The position numbers and the translations under genes are program-made. Of a stretch of 32,636 bases of DNA, positions 25,507 through 32,636 are shown piece after piece. Each line of letters opens with the position of its first letter. Within the stretch, counting starts at the first letter, position 1. The notes beneath the pieces were generated by a model, which was given only the letters and a program-made list of their open reading frames with translations, did not search any database and had not been told where the DNA came from. This DNA comes from Kiritimatiellia bacterium (lineage in GTDB: Bacteria; Verrucomicrobiota; Kiritimatiellia; SLAD01): assembly GCA_007136425.1 (NCBI GenBank), contig SLGY01000160.1, positions 1-32,636 on the forward strand, read 5' to 3'.

Positions 25507-25555
25507 GATCACTGATCACTGATCACTGAACACTGAATACCGAATACTGAACACT
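25507..25555 (-). repeat. Heptamer tandem array, copy B
   Basis: Seven units on the plus strand read GATCACT three times, GAACACT, GAATACC, GAATACT and GAACACT; the last two are exact complements of the AGTATTC and AGTGTTC units of copy A. It fills the gap between the convergent phosphomutase and FGE-fold genes. Confidence 0.9.
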
Positions 25556-25564
25556 GACTCCCCC

Positions 25565-26305
25565 TCACCGTTCCATAATCAATCGAAACCCGACATCCGC
25601 GTCGCGATATATTTTGGGGAAGGCGGTTCGGTGAAAGACGCGCAGCAGGGCCGGGCTGCGTTCGGCCCAACTGCCGCCCAGCGCATAGGCTCGCTCCGCT
25701 TCATCGTCTTGAGATAGGCACCATTCCGCGACGTTCCCGGCCATGTCGTAGAGACCGAATGCGTTGGGCTCGTATTGGGCAACCCGCGCGGGACCGCGCG
25801 CCGCGAATTGTGCGCGGCCGTGCGGGGCGGCGCGACCCCAGGGATAGCGGATCCCGTGGACTCCGCCGCGCGCGGCGATTTCCCATTCATCGGGTGTGGG
25901 CAAACGAATGCGGGCCCGTCGCCGGCCGTCCAGCCAATGCGCATACGCGATGGCCTGTTTGTAAGAGATGAACGCCGCCGGTTTGCGCCGGTCAACCAAA
26001 GAGCGGTGTCGCCCGCCGCGATAAACGATTTGGGGTGAGTCGAACGGCGGATCGGGCCGCGTGGCGTTCAAGAAGCGAATGAATTGGCCTACGGTGACTT
26101 CCGTGCGTTGTACGCGAAATCCGTCGGTATGCACCTCGCGCGGAGGGTCGCCCTCCGCACTTTCCAGGCTGCCCACGGTATAGGACCCCGCGGGTACGGG
26201 CGCCCAGGGCCCATGCACCGGGGCGCGCAGGTATGCATAGACGCCCATCGCAAGAAGGGCCAAAAGTAGTAGCCCCGTAGCAGTGCGTTTGCGTAGGCTG
26301 ATCAT
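25565..26305 (-). CDS. FGE-fold (SUMF1-like) membrane-anchored protein
   Basis: A 246-residue protein with an N-terminal membrane anchor (about 10-27, ATGLLLLALLAMGVYAYL) and a periplasmic formylglycine-generating-enzyme fold: PVPAGSYTVGS, TEVTVGQFIRFLNA, ISYKQAIAYAHWL, RLPTPDEWEIAARGG, PWGR, NAFGLYDMAGNVAEW and a final GFRLI. These are the standard landmarks of the family. Active FGE enzymes have a C-terminal cysteine pair; here the corresponding GGSWAERSPALLRVFHRTAF has none, so sulfatase activation is unlikely. It may be a structural or ligand-binding member. The start at 26305 begins the anchor; no good ribosome-binding site is visible. Confidence 0.85.
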   Translation of the reverse strand: MISLRKRTATGLLLLALLAMGVYAYLRAPVHGPWAPVPAGSYTVGSLESAEGDPPREVHTDGFRVQRTEVTVGQFIRFLNATRPDPPFDSPQIVYRGGRHRSLVDRRKPAAFISYKQAIAYAHWLDGRRRARIRLPTPDEWEIAARGGVHGIRYPWGRAAPHGRAQFAARGPARVAQYEPNAFGLYDMAGNVAEWCLSQDDEAERAYALGGSWAERSPALLRVFHRTAFPKIYRDADVGFRLIMER

Positions 26306-26431
26306 AATCGTTGGTCCGGCTGCGTCGGGCTGCAAACCGTGGTTCTTGCTACCCCGATGACGGTTGCTCCGCGCCGTGATATCCCGCAAAAATCGGGGTT
26401 TGCGAACCATAAAATCACTTAAGAGTTCCCT

Positions 26432-26459
26432 TTGACACCGATCCCTCAACTGTCATAGT
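26432..26459 (+). promoter_or_regulatory. Sigma-70-type promoter of coiled-coil gene
   Basis: A perfect TTGACA (26432-26437), a 16-base spacer and CATAGT (26454-26459) give a start near 26466 and a leader of about 50 bases. This is the same -10 and spacer as before sdhC. Confidence 0.6.
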
Positions 26460-26517
26460 ATCCCCTACTACTTGTAAATCGGGGGAATGTCATCTCTTTA
26501 TTGCGGACAGGTGTATT

Positions 26518-27399
26518 ATGGATCCTATTCACATAACAGGCGCGCTGGGAGTGGCCACGCTATTGGTGCTTGTGTTGGCGCTATGGAAGATCATTGCGCT
26601 GGGCAAATTGGTTAATCAGCTCGCGGAAAAGATTCCCGGCACGGATATGACCGCCAAGGAACTGGCCGGCGAATTGGGCGGATCCATCGACCAGGCTTTC
26701 AGCAATTATGTCCCCAAACCGGAACAGCTTGCCTCCGCCTTGAAAGAGGCCGTGGAAACGGCCGGCAACGCGCAACGCGCAGAAGCGGAAAAGCTGAGTA
26801 AGGCGATTGCCGAATCGGCGAGTGCACTGAAAGAAGCCGTGGAAGCCGCGGGCAAGACCCAGCGGGACGAGGCGGAAAAACTGAATCAAGCCTTTGCCGA
26901 ATCCGCCGCAGGCGTGAAAGACGGGCTCGCGGCGGCGGGCCAATCCGCGGCCGAACCGTTGCAGAAAGCCAACACGGCGCTCAAGGAAGCCGCCGAATCG
27001 GTCTCCGGCAGTATCGGCGCCGCGGCCGAAAAACTGCAGGCGGTGCTCGGCGGACACGCGCAGGAAGTGCAGAACGCCTTGCAGGGCGTCGGCGGCGCCT
27101 GGCGCGACGAGATCAGCGGTGCATTGTCGGAGCATGCCCAAAAATTGTCGGAAGCAAACAACCAATTGGCGGCCCAATTGGAACAGATTGCCACCCTCGA
27201 AAAGGAGATCGTCAAGATCTTGCACGTGCAGGAAACGGTGGAGGGCGCCATGAAAGAAGTCGCCGCCAGCGAAGAGTTCAAGGCCACGCTGGAAGCGTTG
27301 CGCACGCATGTGCAGGAATCCGACAAGCTGCTGCGTGAAGTGGCCAAGCCGCGCACCATTCGTCTCGTCGAATCAGACGGCGAAATCGCGCAGACCTGA
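26518..27399 (+). CDS. Membrane-anchored coiled-coil protein with 29-residue repeats
   Basis: A 293-residue protein, unrecognised. One N-terminal transmembrane helix (about 8-30) precedes a long alanine/glutamate-rich helical region. Residues 73-101 and 102-130 are near-identical 29-residue repeats, both of the form SALKEAVE(T/A)AG..QR.EAEKL..A.AESA, and 131-159 is a degenerate third unit (GVKDGLAAAGQSAAEPLQKA). The rest, to about 280, is predicted coiled coil with LEQIATLEKEIVKIL as a clear heptad. A basic stretch PRTIRL and an acidic tail end it. It has its own promoter. A spacer, tether or scaffold role in the envelope is a guess. Confidence 0.75.
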   Translation: MDPIHITGALGVATLLVLVLALWKIIALGKLVNQLAEKIPGTDMTAKELAGELGGSIDQAFSNYVPKPEQLASALKEAVETAGNAQRAEAEKLSKAIAESASALKEAVEAAGKTQRDEAEKLNQAFAESAAGVKDGLAAAGQSAAEPLQKANTALKEAAESVSGSIGAAAEKLQAVLGGHAQEVQNALQGVGGAWRDEISGALSEHAQKLSEANNQLAAQLEQIATLEKEIVKILHVQETVEGAMKEVAASEEFKATLEALRTHVQESDKLLREVAKPRTIRLVESDGEIAQT

Positions 27400-27433
27400 C
27401 GCCCGCCGGGGCATGCCCTTACTCTTCTGCTTC

Positions 27434-27451
27434 GTCACCCTGACCGGTGAC
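27434..27451. terminator. Hairpin between convergent genes
   Basis: GTCACC-CTGACC-GGTGAC is a short perfect stem-loop in the 70-base gap between the coiled-coil gene and mgtE paralogue 2. No T-run follows, so a terminator role is uncertain. Confidence 0.3.
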
Positions 27452-27469
27452 CGAATCCGCCTGTTCGCA

Positions 27470-28792
27470 TCAAAGATGTTCCAGGAACATCGTTGCCATG
27501 CCGAGGAAGAGGAAGAACCCGCACAAGTCCGTGATCGTGGTTACGATGGACCCGGACATCATGGCGGGGTCCAGTCCCATCTTCTTCATGCAGAACGGGA
27601 ACAGCGCCCCGATGACCGTAGCCAGCAGGGTATTCAGCCACAGGGAAACCATGGCGATGAGCCCGAGATAAATGTTCCCGCGCCAGATATACGTGATGAT
27701 GCTTAACTGCAGACCGAGCAGGGCGCCGTTCATGAAGCCCACCATGAACTCTTTCCTCAAGACCTCGAACAGTTGATTCCACATCACCTGCCCGGTCGCC
27801 ATGCCCCGAATGGCTACGGCCATGGATTGCATGGCGACGTTGCCGCCCATGTCGGAAACGATCGGCATCAGCACGGCAAGAAAAGCCACCGTGGCGATGG
27901 ATTCCTCGAAAACCGCCACCCCGATCACGGCGATGAGATTAAAGAAAATATTGGCCGCCATCCAGGGCCACCGTTTCTTGAGCGAGGACGTCGGCGTTTC
28001 CAGCGGATGCTCTTCGCCGCTGGGAATACCGCTCATGCGCAGAAAGTCTTCCGTGGTTTCTTCGCGCATCTGATCGATGACATCGTCCACGGTGACAATC
28101 CCCAGTAAGTGAGAGCCGTCGTCCACGACGGGCAGCGCCAGATAATTGTATTTGTCGAAGAGTTTCATGACTTCCTCGGCATCCAGCTCCGCGGGTAGAG
28201 CGACGAAGTCTTTCTGGGCGATAAGTCGAATGGTCTCATCCGGTTTTGCCAGGACAAGATCGCGTAAGGCCAGCACGCCGATCAGCACGTTTTCTTCGTC
28301 GACCACATAGGCGTAATACAGGGTTTCCGCTTCCTCCGCCTGTTTGCGAAGAATTTCGATCGCTTCCTGTACGGTGTTATCGGCGTGTAGCGAAACGACG
28401 TCGGGCGACATCAGACCCGCGGCCGTGTCCGGCTCGTAGGTCATCAGGTCGGAAAGTTCCTCGGAAGCTTCGCGCTCCAGACGGGACAGGACGTCCCGCA
28501 CCATCTCGTGCGGCAGCTCTTCCAGCAGGTCCACGGCGTCGTCCGGCGCCATGCGCGTCAGAATCTGCGTTTTTTCGTCGCGCGACAATTCGGAGAAGTA
28601 ATGCGCGGCGACTTCCGGATCCATCTCCCCGAGCGCATCGGCGGCCTTGCGTTCCTGAAACAGGCGGTGCAGCAGGTCGATGGCTTCCTCGTCGTGCAGC
28701 GCCTCAATGATCTCCGCCACTTCGGCGGGATGCTGTTTGATCAGTTCCGCGATCCGTATCGGCTGTTCCTGTGTTTCCGCATTCTGGCTCAT
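27470..28792 (-). CDS. mgtE: Magnesium transporter MgtE (paralogue 2)
   Basis: A 440-residue Mg2+ channel with the same plan as paralogue 1. The N-domain (about 10-125, RMAPDDAVDLLEELP) precedes CBS domains (about 127-250, AAGLMSPDVVSL and LLGIVTVDDVIDQM) and five transmembrane helices (about 275-438). The pore signature is MPIVSDMGGNVAMQS with D314, and D422 lies in TTITDLCG. The GGNVAMQS variant differs from the GGNAGSQ type, marking a separate subfamily. No strong ribosome-binding site precedes the start. It lies 75 bases downstream of rsmB, so the two are probably one transcript. Confidence 0.95.
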   Translation of the reverse strand: MSQNAETQEQPIRIAELIKQHPAEVAEIIEALHDEEAIDLLHRLFQERKAADALGEMDPEVAAHYFSELSRDEKTQILTRMAPDDAVDLLEELPHEMVRDVLSRLEREASEELSDLMTYEPDTAAGLMSPDVVSLHADNTVQEAIEILRKQAEEAETLYYAYVVDEENVLIGVLALRDLVLAKPDETIRLIAQKDFVALPAELDAEEVMKLFDKYNYLALPVVDDGSHLLGIVTVDDVIDQMREETTEDFLRMSGIPSGEEHPLETPTSSLKKRWPWMAANIFFNLIAVIGVAVFEESIATVAFLAVLMPIVSDMGGNVAMQSMAVAIRGMATGQVMWNQLFEVLRKEFMVGFMNGALLGLQLSIITYIWRGNIYLGLIAMVSLWLNTLLATVIGALFPFCMKKMGLDPAMMSGSIVTTITDLCGFFLFLGMATMFLEHL

Positions 28793-28867
28793 GCCCTGAA
28801 GGGTAACCGGAGCACACGGAGAAAATCAAATCCCAATCGCAGCGGAAAGAATTTGCACTGAAGATGT

Positions 28868-30145
28868 TCAGGCTTTTGCGGTCAAGCGTGCGGCATAGAC
28901 GCCGTCCATGTGGTCGTGCGGCGGGAAAGTCCGGGCTTCGTCCGTGAGCTGAAAGTCCGGGTGTCGTTCCAGCCAGGCGGCGACCTGCTCTTCGTTCTCT
29001 TCCGGTTCCAAGCTGCACGTGCTGTACACCATGCACCCGCCGGGCCGCACCAGGCCGGCGGCGCTGTCAAGGATGCGGGTCTGTAACGTCTGCAGTTGGG
29101 CTAGATGCTCTTTCGTAACCCGGCGCCGCGCTTCCGGCCGGCGTCGTATTACGCCGGTGTTGGAACAGGGGACGTCGAGCAGAATGCCGTCAAAGGGAGC
29201 TTCGTCAAAACTCTCCGCCGTCAATTCCAGCGCGTTGAGAATATGCGTTCGGACCTCGTTCAGTCCGCAACGCTTCAGGTTTTCCGTAAGCCGATGCATG
29301 CGCTGCGCATTGATGTCGGACGCGATCAAGGCGCCCTGCTTCATCATCCGGTCGGCGATGGCCACCGTCTTGCCGCCCGGCGCGGCGCAGGTGTCCAGGA
29401 TCCGTTCGCCCGGTTGTGGGTCGAGCAGGTCCACGGCCGTCAGCGTGGCCGGATCCTGTACGGTGAACCAGCCTTCGGCGAAGCCGGGACAGTCTTCAAT
29501 GTGTGTGCCCGGCGGAAACATGAGAAAATTCTCTTGCGCGACGGGTGCGGCCTGTATGCCGGCCGATGTCAGAGCCGTCAGAAACCCCTCAACGGATATC
29601 ACGGGCCGGACGCGTACAAGCAGGTCGGGGCGTTGATTGTTCCATTCGCATAATGCGCGGGCTTCACGCCGCCCGTACCGGCGCGTCCACCGTTGTACCA
29701 GGTCCCGCGGATGACTGTACCGCACGTGCGGCGGCTGTTTCTTCAATTGCTTGAGTAATTCGTCCTTGCTGCGAAGGGCGCCCCGCAACATGGCGTTGAC
29801 AAATCCCGCCTTGTCCCGACCGCACAAGGTCTTCGCAGCCTCGACGGTCTCATGGACCGCCGCATAGGGTTCCACGTGATCGAGAATCAACAATTGATAG
29901 AGCCCGACGAGCAGGACCGGCATCAATTCGTCAGAGGGTTTCCGTTTGGCGGTCTTGCGTATGACCCATTCGAGGCTGTCTTGATGACGTACCACGCCCA
30001 GGACCATTTCCTTGACGAAGGCGCGATGATCCAACACCTCATCAAGTTGACGCGTCGGCATATCGCCGTGTTCCTGCCATTGATACAATAGGCGCGCCGC
30101 GATTTCGCGGCTGTTTGATGCGGGCGTGTCCGGGATCGACTCCAT
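28868..30145 (-). CDS. rsmB: 16S rRNA (cytosine967-C5)-methyltransferase
   Basis: A 425-residue Fmu/RsmB enzyme that methylates C5 of C967 in 16S rRNA. A NusB-like RNA-binding domain (about 12-135) is followed by the catalytic domain. The SAM motif is DTCAAPGGKT (251-260). DVPCSNTGVIRRRPE holds C327 and YSTCSLEPEENE holds C377, the two cysteines of the family, the second being the nucleophile in RsmB/RsmF-type enzymes. ATG at 30145 is preferred; the frame extends upstream to TTG at 30160. It is the first gene before mgtE on this strand, just downstream of a strong terminator. Confidence 0.95.
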   Translation of the reverse strand: MESIPDTPASNSREIAARLLYQWQEHGDMPTRQLDEVLDHRAFVKEMVLGVVRHQDSLEWVIRKTAKRKPSDELMPVLLVGLYQLLILDHVEPYAAVHETVEAAKTLCGRDKAGFVNAMLRGALRSKDELLKQLKKQPPHVRYSHPRDLVQRWTRRYGRREARALCEWNNQRPDLLVRVRPVISVEGFLTALTSAGIQAAPVAQENFLMFPPGTHIEDCPGFAEGWFTVQDPATLTAVDLLDPQPGERILDTCAAPGGKTVAIADRMMKQGALIASDINAQRMHRLTENLKRCGLNEVRTHILNALELTAESFDEAPFDGILLDVPCSNTGVIRRRPEARRRVTKEHLAQLQTLQTRILDSAAGLVRPGGCMVYSTCSLEPEENEEQVAAWLERHPDFQLTDEARTFPPHDHMDGVYAARLTAKA

Positions 30146-30211
30146 ACCGCATGCTTGCAAAAGCGCCCGCGACGATCAACCTTAACTCGTTAACCCGGCG
30201 ACGCGCCCCGC

Positions 30212-30249
30212 AAAAAAAGCCGCCCGGCCTTGAGGGGTAAGGCCGGGCG
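30212..30249 (-). terminator. Intrinsic terminator after small gene
   Basis: On the minus strand an 11-bp stem (CGCCCGGCCTT with AAGGCCGGGCG, positions 30249-30221) with a seven-base loop is followed by GC and then seven T. This is a textbook rho-independent terminator, separating the small gene from rsmB. Confidence 0.92.
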
Positions 30250-30256
30250 ACAGGTT

Positions 30257-30296
30257 GCCCATTGCGAGGGGAGCAATGGGCGAAGTACACTTCGCC
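30257..30296 (-). other. Two hairpins between small gene stop and terminator
   Basis: GCCCATTGC (30257-30265) pairs with GCAATGGGC (30273-30281), a perfect 9-bp stem. Its loop (gagggga on the plus strand) nearly repeats the terminator loop (gaggggt). An adjoining palindrome, GGCGAAGT-AC-ACTTCGCC (30279-30296), shares its left-hand bases with that stem, so the two structures are mutually exclusive. This is structured RNA in the 3' tail of the small gene. Confidence 0.6.
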
Positions 30297-30304
30297 ATAT
30301 ATTC

Positions 30305-30496
30305 TTAACGTGACGGGCGCGGACGCTGGGGTACGCCCGGACGCGGGGTGTTGTATATATCCGTACCGACATCGGCGGGCGGCATTTCGCGCCCCACCGT
30401 TTTGCCCGGAATATTCCAGGTCGCCTTCAGGACATCCACCCCGTCAATGGTTTCACTTTCGGAGCTCTCTTCGTTCGTATGAAATAAGCTGCGCAC
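30305..30496 (-). CDS. Small hypothetical protein, 63 residues
   Basis: A 63-residue protein not assigned to a family. It starts with GTG at 30496, supported by a perfect AGGAGG seven bases upstream, one of the best ribosome-binding sites in the window. It reads MRSLFHTNEESSESETIDGV, then a segment with DVLKATWNIPGKTVGREMPP, and ends proline/arginine-rich (NTPRPGVPQRPRPSR). There is no signal peptide or membrane segment. The C-terminal tail is positively charged and looks disordered. Strong translation signals plus a dedicated terminator argue that it is real. Its transcription unit is monocistronic. Confidence 0.6.
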   Translation of the reverse strand: MRSLFHTNEESSESETIDGVDVLKATWNIPGKTVGREMPPADVGTDIYNTPRPGVPQRPRPSR

Positions 30497-30629
30497 TCCC
30501 TATCCTCCTCATCAAATTGGCATGGACGCGAGACCCTGCTTCGCGTACGTTGCGGGAGTGAAAATACCCGGCCACGACCAATGCGTAAAATGCATTCCCT
30601 CTAATGACAAAATACAATATACGTAAACC
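30497..30629. other. Divergent intergenic region
   Basis: This 133-base gap separates the divergent small gene and 3D lipoprotein gene. It becomes AT-rich toward 30629. TACAAT at 30613-30618 is a good -10 candidate for the lipoprotein, but no convincing -35 accompanies it. A minus-strand TTGTCA-17-TACGCA is also only weak. Confidence 0.3.
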
Positions 30630-31106
30630 ATGAAGTTAATCGCAAGCCCTATTTCGCCGGGGACGATAATAACATTGGTTTCCCTTATGCTGGTATCGGG
30701 GTGTTATGCGCCGGATGTGCCCAGGCGGCCGCCGCGTCCGGTGGCGGAGCGCGATGCGCGAGCCTATGTGCTTGAGGTGACGGGATACTGTCATTGCGGG
30801 CCTTGCTGCGGGTGGAAACGCAATTGGCGCGGCCAACCCGTATATGCCTACGGACCGCACAAAGGGCAGCGAAAAGACGTCGGCATCACGGCCAGCGGGA
30901 CGCGGGTCAGGCCCGGGACCATCGCCGCCGATACGGATATCTTCCCGTTCGGCACCGTCATGTACGTGCCCGGCTATGGTTATGGCGTTGTGGAGGACCG
31001 CGGTGGGGCCATCAAAGGCCATAAGATCGATCTCTACTTTCGGTCACACCAGCGGGCGTTGGAATGGGGCCGCCAACGAAAACAGGTCAACGTCTGGCTG
31101 CCGTAA
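30630..31106 (+). CDS. 3D-domain lipoprotein (MltA/YuiC-like)
   Basis: A 158-residue lipoprotein; the signal peptide ends MLVSGC (lipidated C25). The mature part is a double-psi-barrel 3D domain, named for three conserved aspartates: D101 or D103 in AADTDIFPFGT, D123 in VVEDRGGAIKG and D134 in HKIDLYF. It resembles the catalytic core of lytic transglycosylase MltA and of YuiC/Sps2-type resuscitation factors, so a peptidoglycan-cleaving role is likely. A cysteine-rich TGYCHCGPCCGWK (C54, C56, C59, C60) precedes the core. It is monocistronic by position. No strong ribosome-binding site is visible before ATG. Confidence 0.85.
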   Translation: MKLIASPISPGTIITLVSLMLVSGCYAPDVPRRPPRPVAERDARAYVLEVTGYCHCGPCCGWKRNWRGQPVYAYGPHKGQRKDVGITASGTRVRPGTIAADTDIFPFGTVMYVPGYGYGVVEDRGGAIKGHKIDLYFRSHQRALEWGRQRKQVNVWLP

Positions 31107-31190
31107 GAAAAGGTCCGATCCATGCCCGCCTTTCCATGGTATGCAAGATCCGTGACCGATATAATTTCATCAATGAACTTCAGCCTTTCC

Positions 31191-31220
31191 TTGACGCATC
31201 CATAAGGGGCCGCCTATAGT
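31191..31220 (+). promoter_or_regulatory. Promoter of AGXT2-like aminotransferase gene
   Basis: TTGACG (31191-31196), an 18-base spacer and TATAGT (31215-31220) lie 27 bases before the start at 31247. Confidence 0.6.
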
Positions 31221-31246
31221 GGATCATTGCACTAATAGGGGAACAT

Positions 31247-32590
31247 ATGATGAAGATACCTGACCTGCCTCCGTTTGACCATCAACCGCGGCCCTACGAC
31301 GGGCCCTCCTTTGATCAGGTGATGGCGATGCGTAAAGAACACCTGACGCCCGCCCTGATCACCTATTACAAAAAGCCGATCATGATCGTCGAGGGATCGA
31401 TGCAATATCTCTACGACGAGCAGGGGACGCGTTATCTCGACATGTTCGCGGGGATTGTGACCGTCAGCGTCGGGCACAGTCATCCGGACGTGATGGACGC
31501 GGCGCGGAAACAGTACGAGGTGCTGCAGCATACGACCACGATCTATTTGCATCCGGGTATAGCGGAATATGGCAAGGCGTTGGCCGCCAAGCTGCCCGGC
31601 GACTTGAACGTATGCTATTTCGTCAATTCCGGTTCGGAAGCAAACGACCTCGCGATGCTGATGGCGCGGGCGTACACGGGGAACTATGACATTGTTGCGT
31701 TGCGCAACGCGTATCACGGCGGTATCTCGTCGACGATGGGACTGACCTCGCATCATACCTGGAAGTACAATGTGCCGCACTCGTTCGGTATTGAACACGC
31801 CCTGATGCCCGACACGTATCGCGGGCCGTGGGGTCGGGACGACCAGGACGCCGGACGTAAATACGCCGATGACGTCCTCGACGTCATCCGTTTCGGTACG
31901 TCGGGCCAGGTGGCCGCTTTCATCGCCGAATCGATCCAAGGCGTGGGAGGCAGCGTCGTGTTTCCGGACGGCTACCTTAAACGGGTCTACGAACACGTGC
32001 GCGCGCACGGCGGCCTGTGTATCGCCGACGAAGTGCAGGCGGGCTTCGGCCGGACGGGTACCCACTTTTGGGGTTTCGAAACCCAGGACGCGGTGCCGGA
32101 CATCGTCACCATGGCCAAGGGCATCGGAAATGGCGCGCCGCTGGCGGCGGTTGTGACCACGCCGGAAATTGCCGGGACACTGGCGAGCCGCATCCATTTC
32201 AACACCTATGGCGGCAACCCCGTCTCGTGCGCCATGGGCCGAGCCGTGCTCGAGGTCATTGAAAAAGAAGGCCTGCAGAAACATTCGCTCGAGTTGGGCG
32301 GCTATTTCATCGAAGGCTTGAACAAGCTGGCCGGGAAGTATGATGTCATTGGCGACGTACGCGGCAAGGGCCTGATGCTCGGGGTGGAACTCGTCAAGGA
32401 CCGCCAAACCAAGGAACCGGCTACCGCCGAATGTGCGCAGGTGTTTGAACGCGCCAAGGAGATGCAACTCTTGATAGGAAAAGGCGGACTTTTCGGCAAC
32501 GTGCTGCGTATCAAACCGCCGATGTGCATCCAGAAAGCCGACGTCGACTTCGCCCTCGAAGTCCTCGACATCGCCTTCTCCGAGCTGTAA
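31247..32590 (+). CDS. Class III aminotransferase, AGXT2-like
   Basis: A 447-residue fold-type I PLP enzyme. The Schiff-base lysine is K291 in [10 protein letters not shown]261 in [13 protein letters not shown] contacts the PLP nitrogen, and NSGSEAND (127-134) is the phosphate loop. The N-terminal [19 protein letters not shown] and [14 protein letters not shown] are close to what I recall of alanine-glyoxylate aminotransferase 2 (AGXT2), so glyoxylate or beta-amino acids are plausible acceptors and donors; other class III substrates cannot be excluded. AGGGGAAC precedes the start; ATGATG leaves either of the two codons possible. It has its own promoter, and a heptamer array follows eight bases after the stop. 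Confidence 0.9.
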   Translation: MMKIPDLPPFDHQPRPYDGPSFDQVMAMRKEHLTPALITYYKKPIMIVEGSMQYLYDEQGTRYLDMFAGIVTVSVGHSHPDVMDAARKQYEVLQHTTTIYLHPGIAEYGKALAAKLPGDLNVCYFVNSGSEANDLAMLMARAYTGNYDIVALRNAYHGGISSTMGLTSHHTWKYNVPHSFGIEHALMPDTYRGPWGRDDQDAGRKYADDVLDVIRFGTSGQVAAFIAESIQGVGGSVVFPDGYLKRVYEHVRAHGGLCIADEVQAGFGRTGTHFWGFETQDAVPDIVTMAKGIGNGAPLAAVVTTPEIAGTLASRIHFNTYGGNPVSCAMGRAVLEVIEKEGLQKHSLELGGYFIEGLNKLAGKYDVIGDVRGKGLMLGVELVKDRQTKEPATAECAQVFERAKEMQLLIGKGGLFGNVLRIKPPMCIQKADVDFALEVLDIAFSEL

Positions 32591-32598
32591 TCCATCCC

Positions 32599-32636
32599 GC
32601 ACACTGCACACTGCACACTGAATACTGAACACTGAA
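32599..32636 (-). repeat. Heptamer tandem array, copy C (runs off the window)
   Basis: GCACACT three times, GAATACT, GAACACT, then GAA at the last base. The last two full units match copy B and the complement of copy A. The array is cut by the window end. Confidence 0.9.

Noticed and set aside
25507-25555. CRISPR array
   Set aside because: The units are seven bases, contiguous and without spacers; no cas genes are present.
31232-32632. Long minus-strand open frame antisense to the AGXT2-like gene
   Set aside because: It is a shadow frame running into the heptamer array.

Overview
The window is gene-dense, GC-rich bacterial DNA with 33 protein-coding genes that I can support. It contains no tRNA, rRNA, CRISPR array or intact transposase. 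The host is Gram-negative: there are two beta-barrel outer-membrane proteins ending in Phe, three lipoproteins and TatA. The type-B succinate dehydrogenase (five-helix SdhC, then SdhA and SdhB), a CPBP protease resembling those of PEP-CTERM/exosortase genomes, an FGE-fold protein, many TPRs and abundant intergenic palindromes suggest a PVC-superphylum bacterium, perhaps near Kiritimatiellota or Verrucomicrobiota. No marker gene here settles the taxonomy, so that placement is inference. Both edges of the window lie inside repeats (a palindromic element at base 1 and a heptamer array at the last base), as expected if it is an assembled contig broken at repeats.

Layout. 1-210: palindromic repeat DNA. 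212-831 (-): a ribbon-helix-helix antitoxin and PIN toxin pair under a promoter whose spacer contains a perfect palindrome. 975-5366 (+): sdhCAB plus an outer-membrane barrel gene. 5367-5993: a gene-free repeat patch that includes a second copy of the barrel gene's 3' end, then a bidirectional terminator. 5994-6506 (-): a second, small barrel protein. 6800-10485 (-): a secreted multi-domain GH13 enzyme followed by a class IV PLP aminotransferase. 10541-11320 (+): CPBP protease. 11364-12740 (-): MgtE. 12914-13639 (+): RsmI.

13777-19769 (+) is the most coherent block. It holds a secreted protein of unknown function, a STAS protein, a membrane-anchored GAF-PP2C (SpoIIE-type) phosphatase, a second STAS protein and an RsbW-like anti-sigma kinase. 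GrpE, DnaJ and RsmE follow with overlapping reading frames. This looks like a complete partner-switching circuit (kinase, two antagonists, phosphatase) next to heat-shock co-chaperones, but no sigma factor and no DnaK are in the window.

19850-22747 (+): a BON lipoprotein, a lipoprotein with a C39-peptidase-like domain that has lost its catalytic residues and is followed by TPRs, and a membrane-anchored TPR protein. 22788-23970 (-): cysK-tatA. 24141-25460 (+): phosphomannomutase/phosphoglucomutase. 25565-26305 (-): an FGE-fold protein without the catalytic cysteines. 26518-27399 (+): a membrane-anchored coiled-coil protein with 29-residue repeats. 27470-30145 (-): rsmB and a second mgtE. 30305-30496 (-): a small protein with a strong ribosome-binding site and three consecutive hairpins after its stop, the last an intrinsic terminator. 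30630-31106 (+): a 3D-domain lipoprotein. 31247-32590 (+): an AGXT2-like class III aminotransferase.

Three rRNA methyltransferases (RsmI, RsmE, RsmB) and two Mg2+ channels (MgtE) occur within 18 kb. Tandem heptamer arrays (AGTGTTC/AGTATTC and variants) lie just downstream of three genes. The -10 elements I can propose are often CATAGT or TATAGT, 16-18 bases after a TTGA-type -35.
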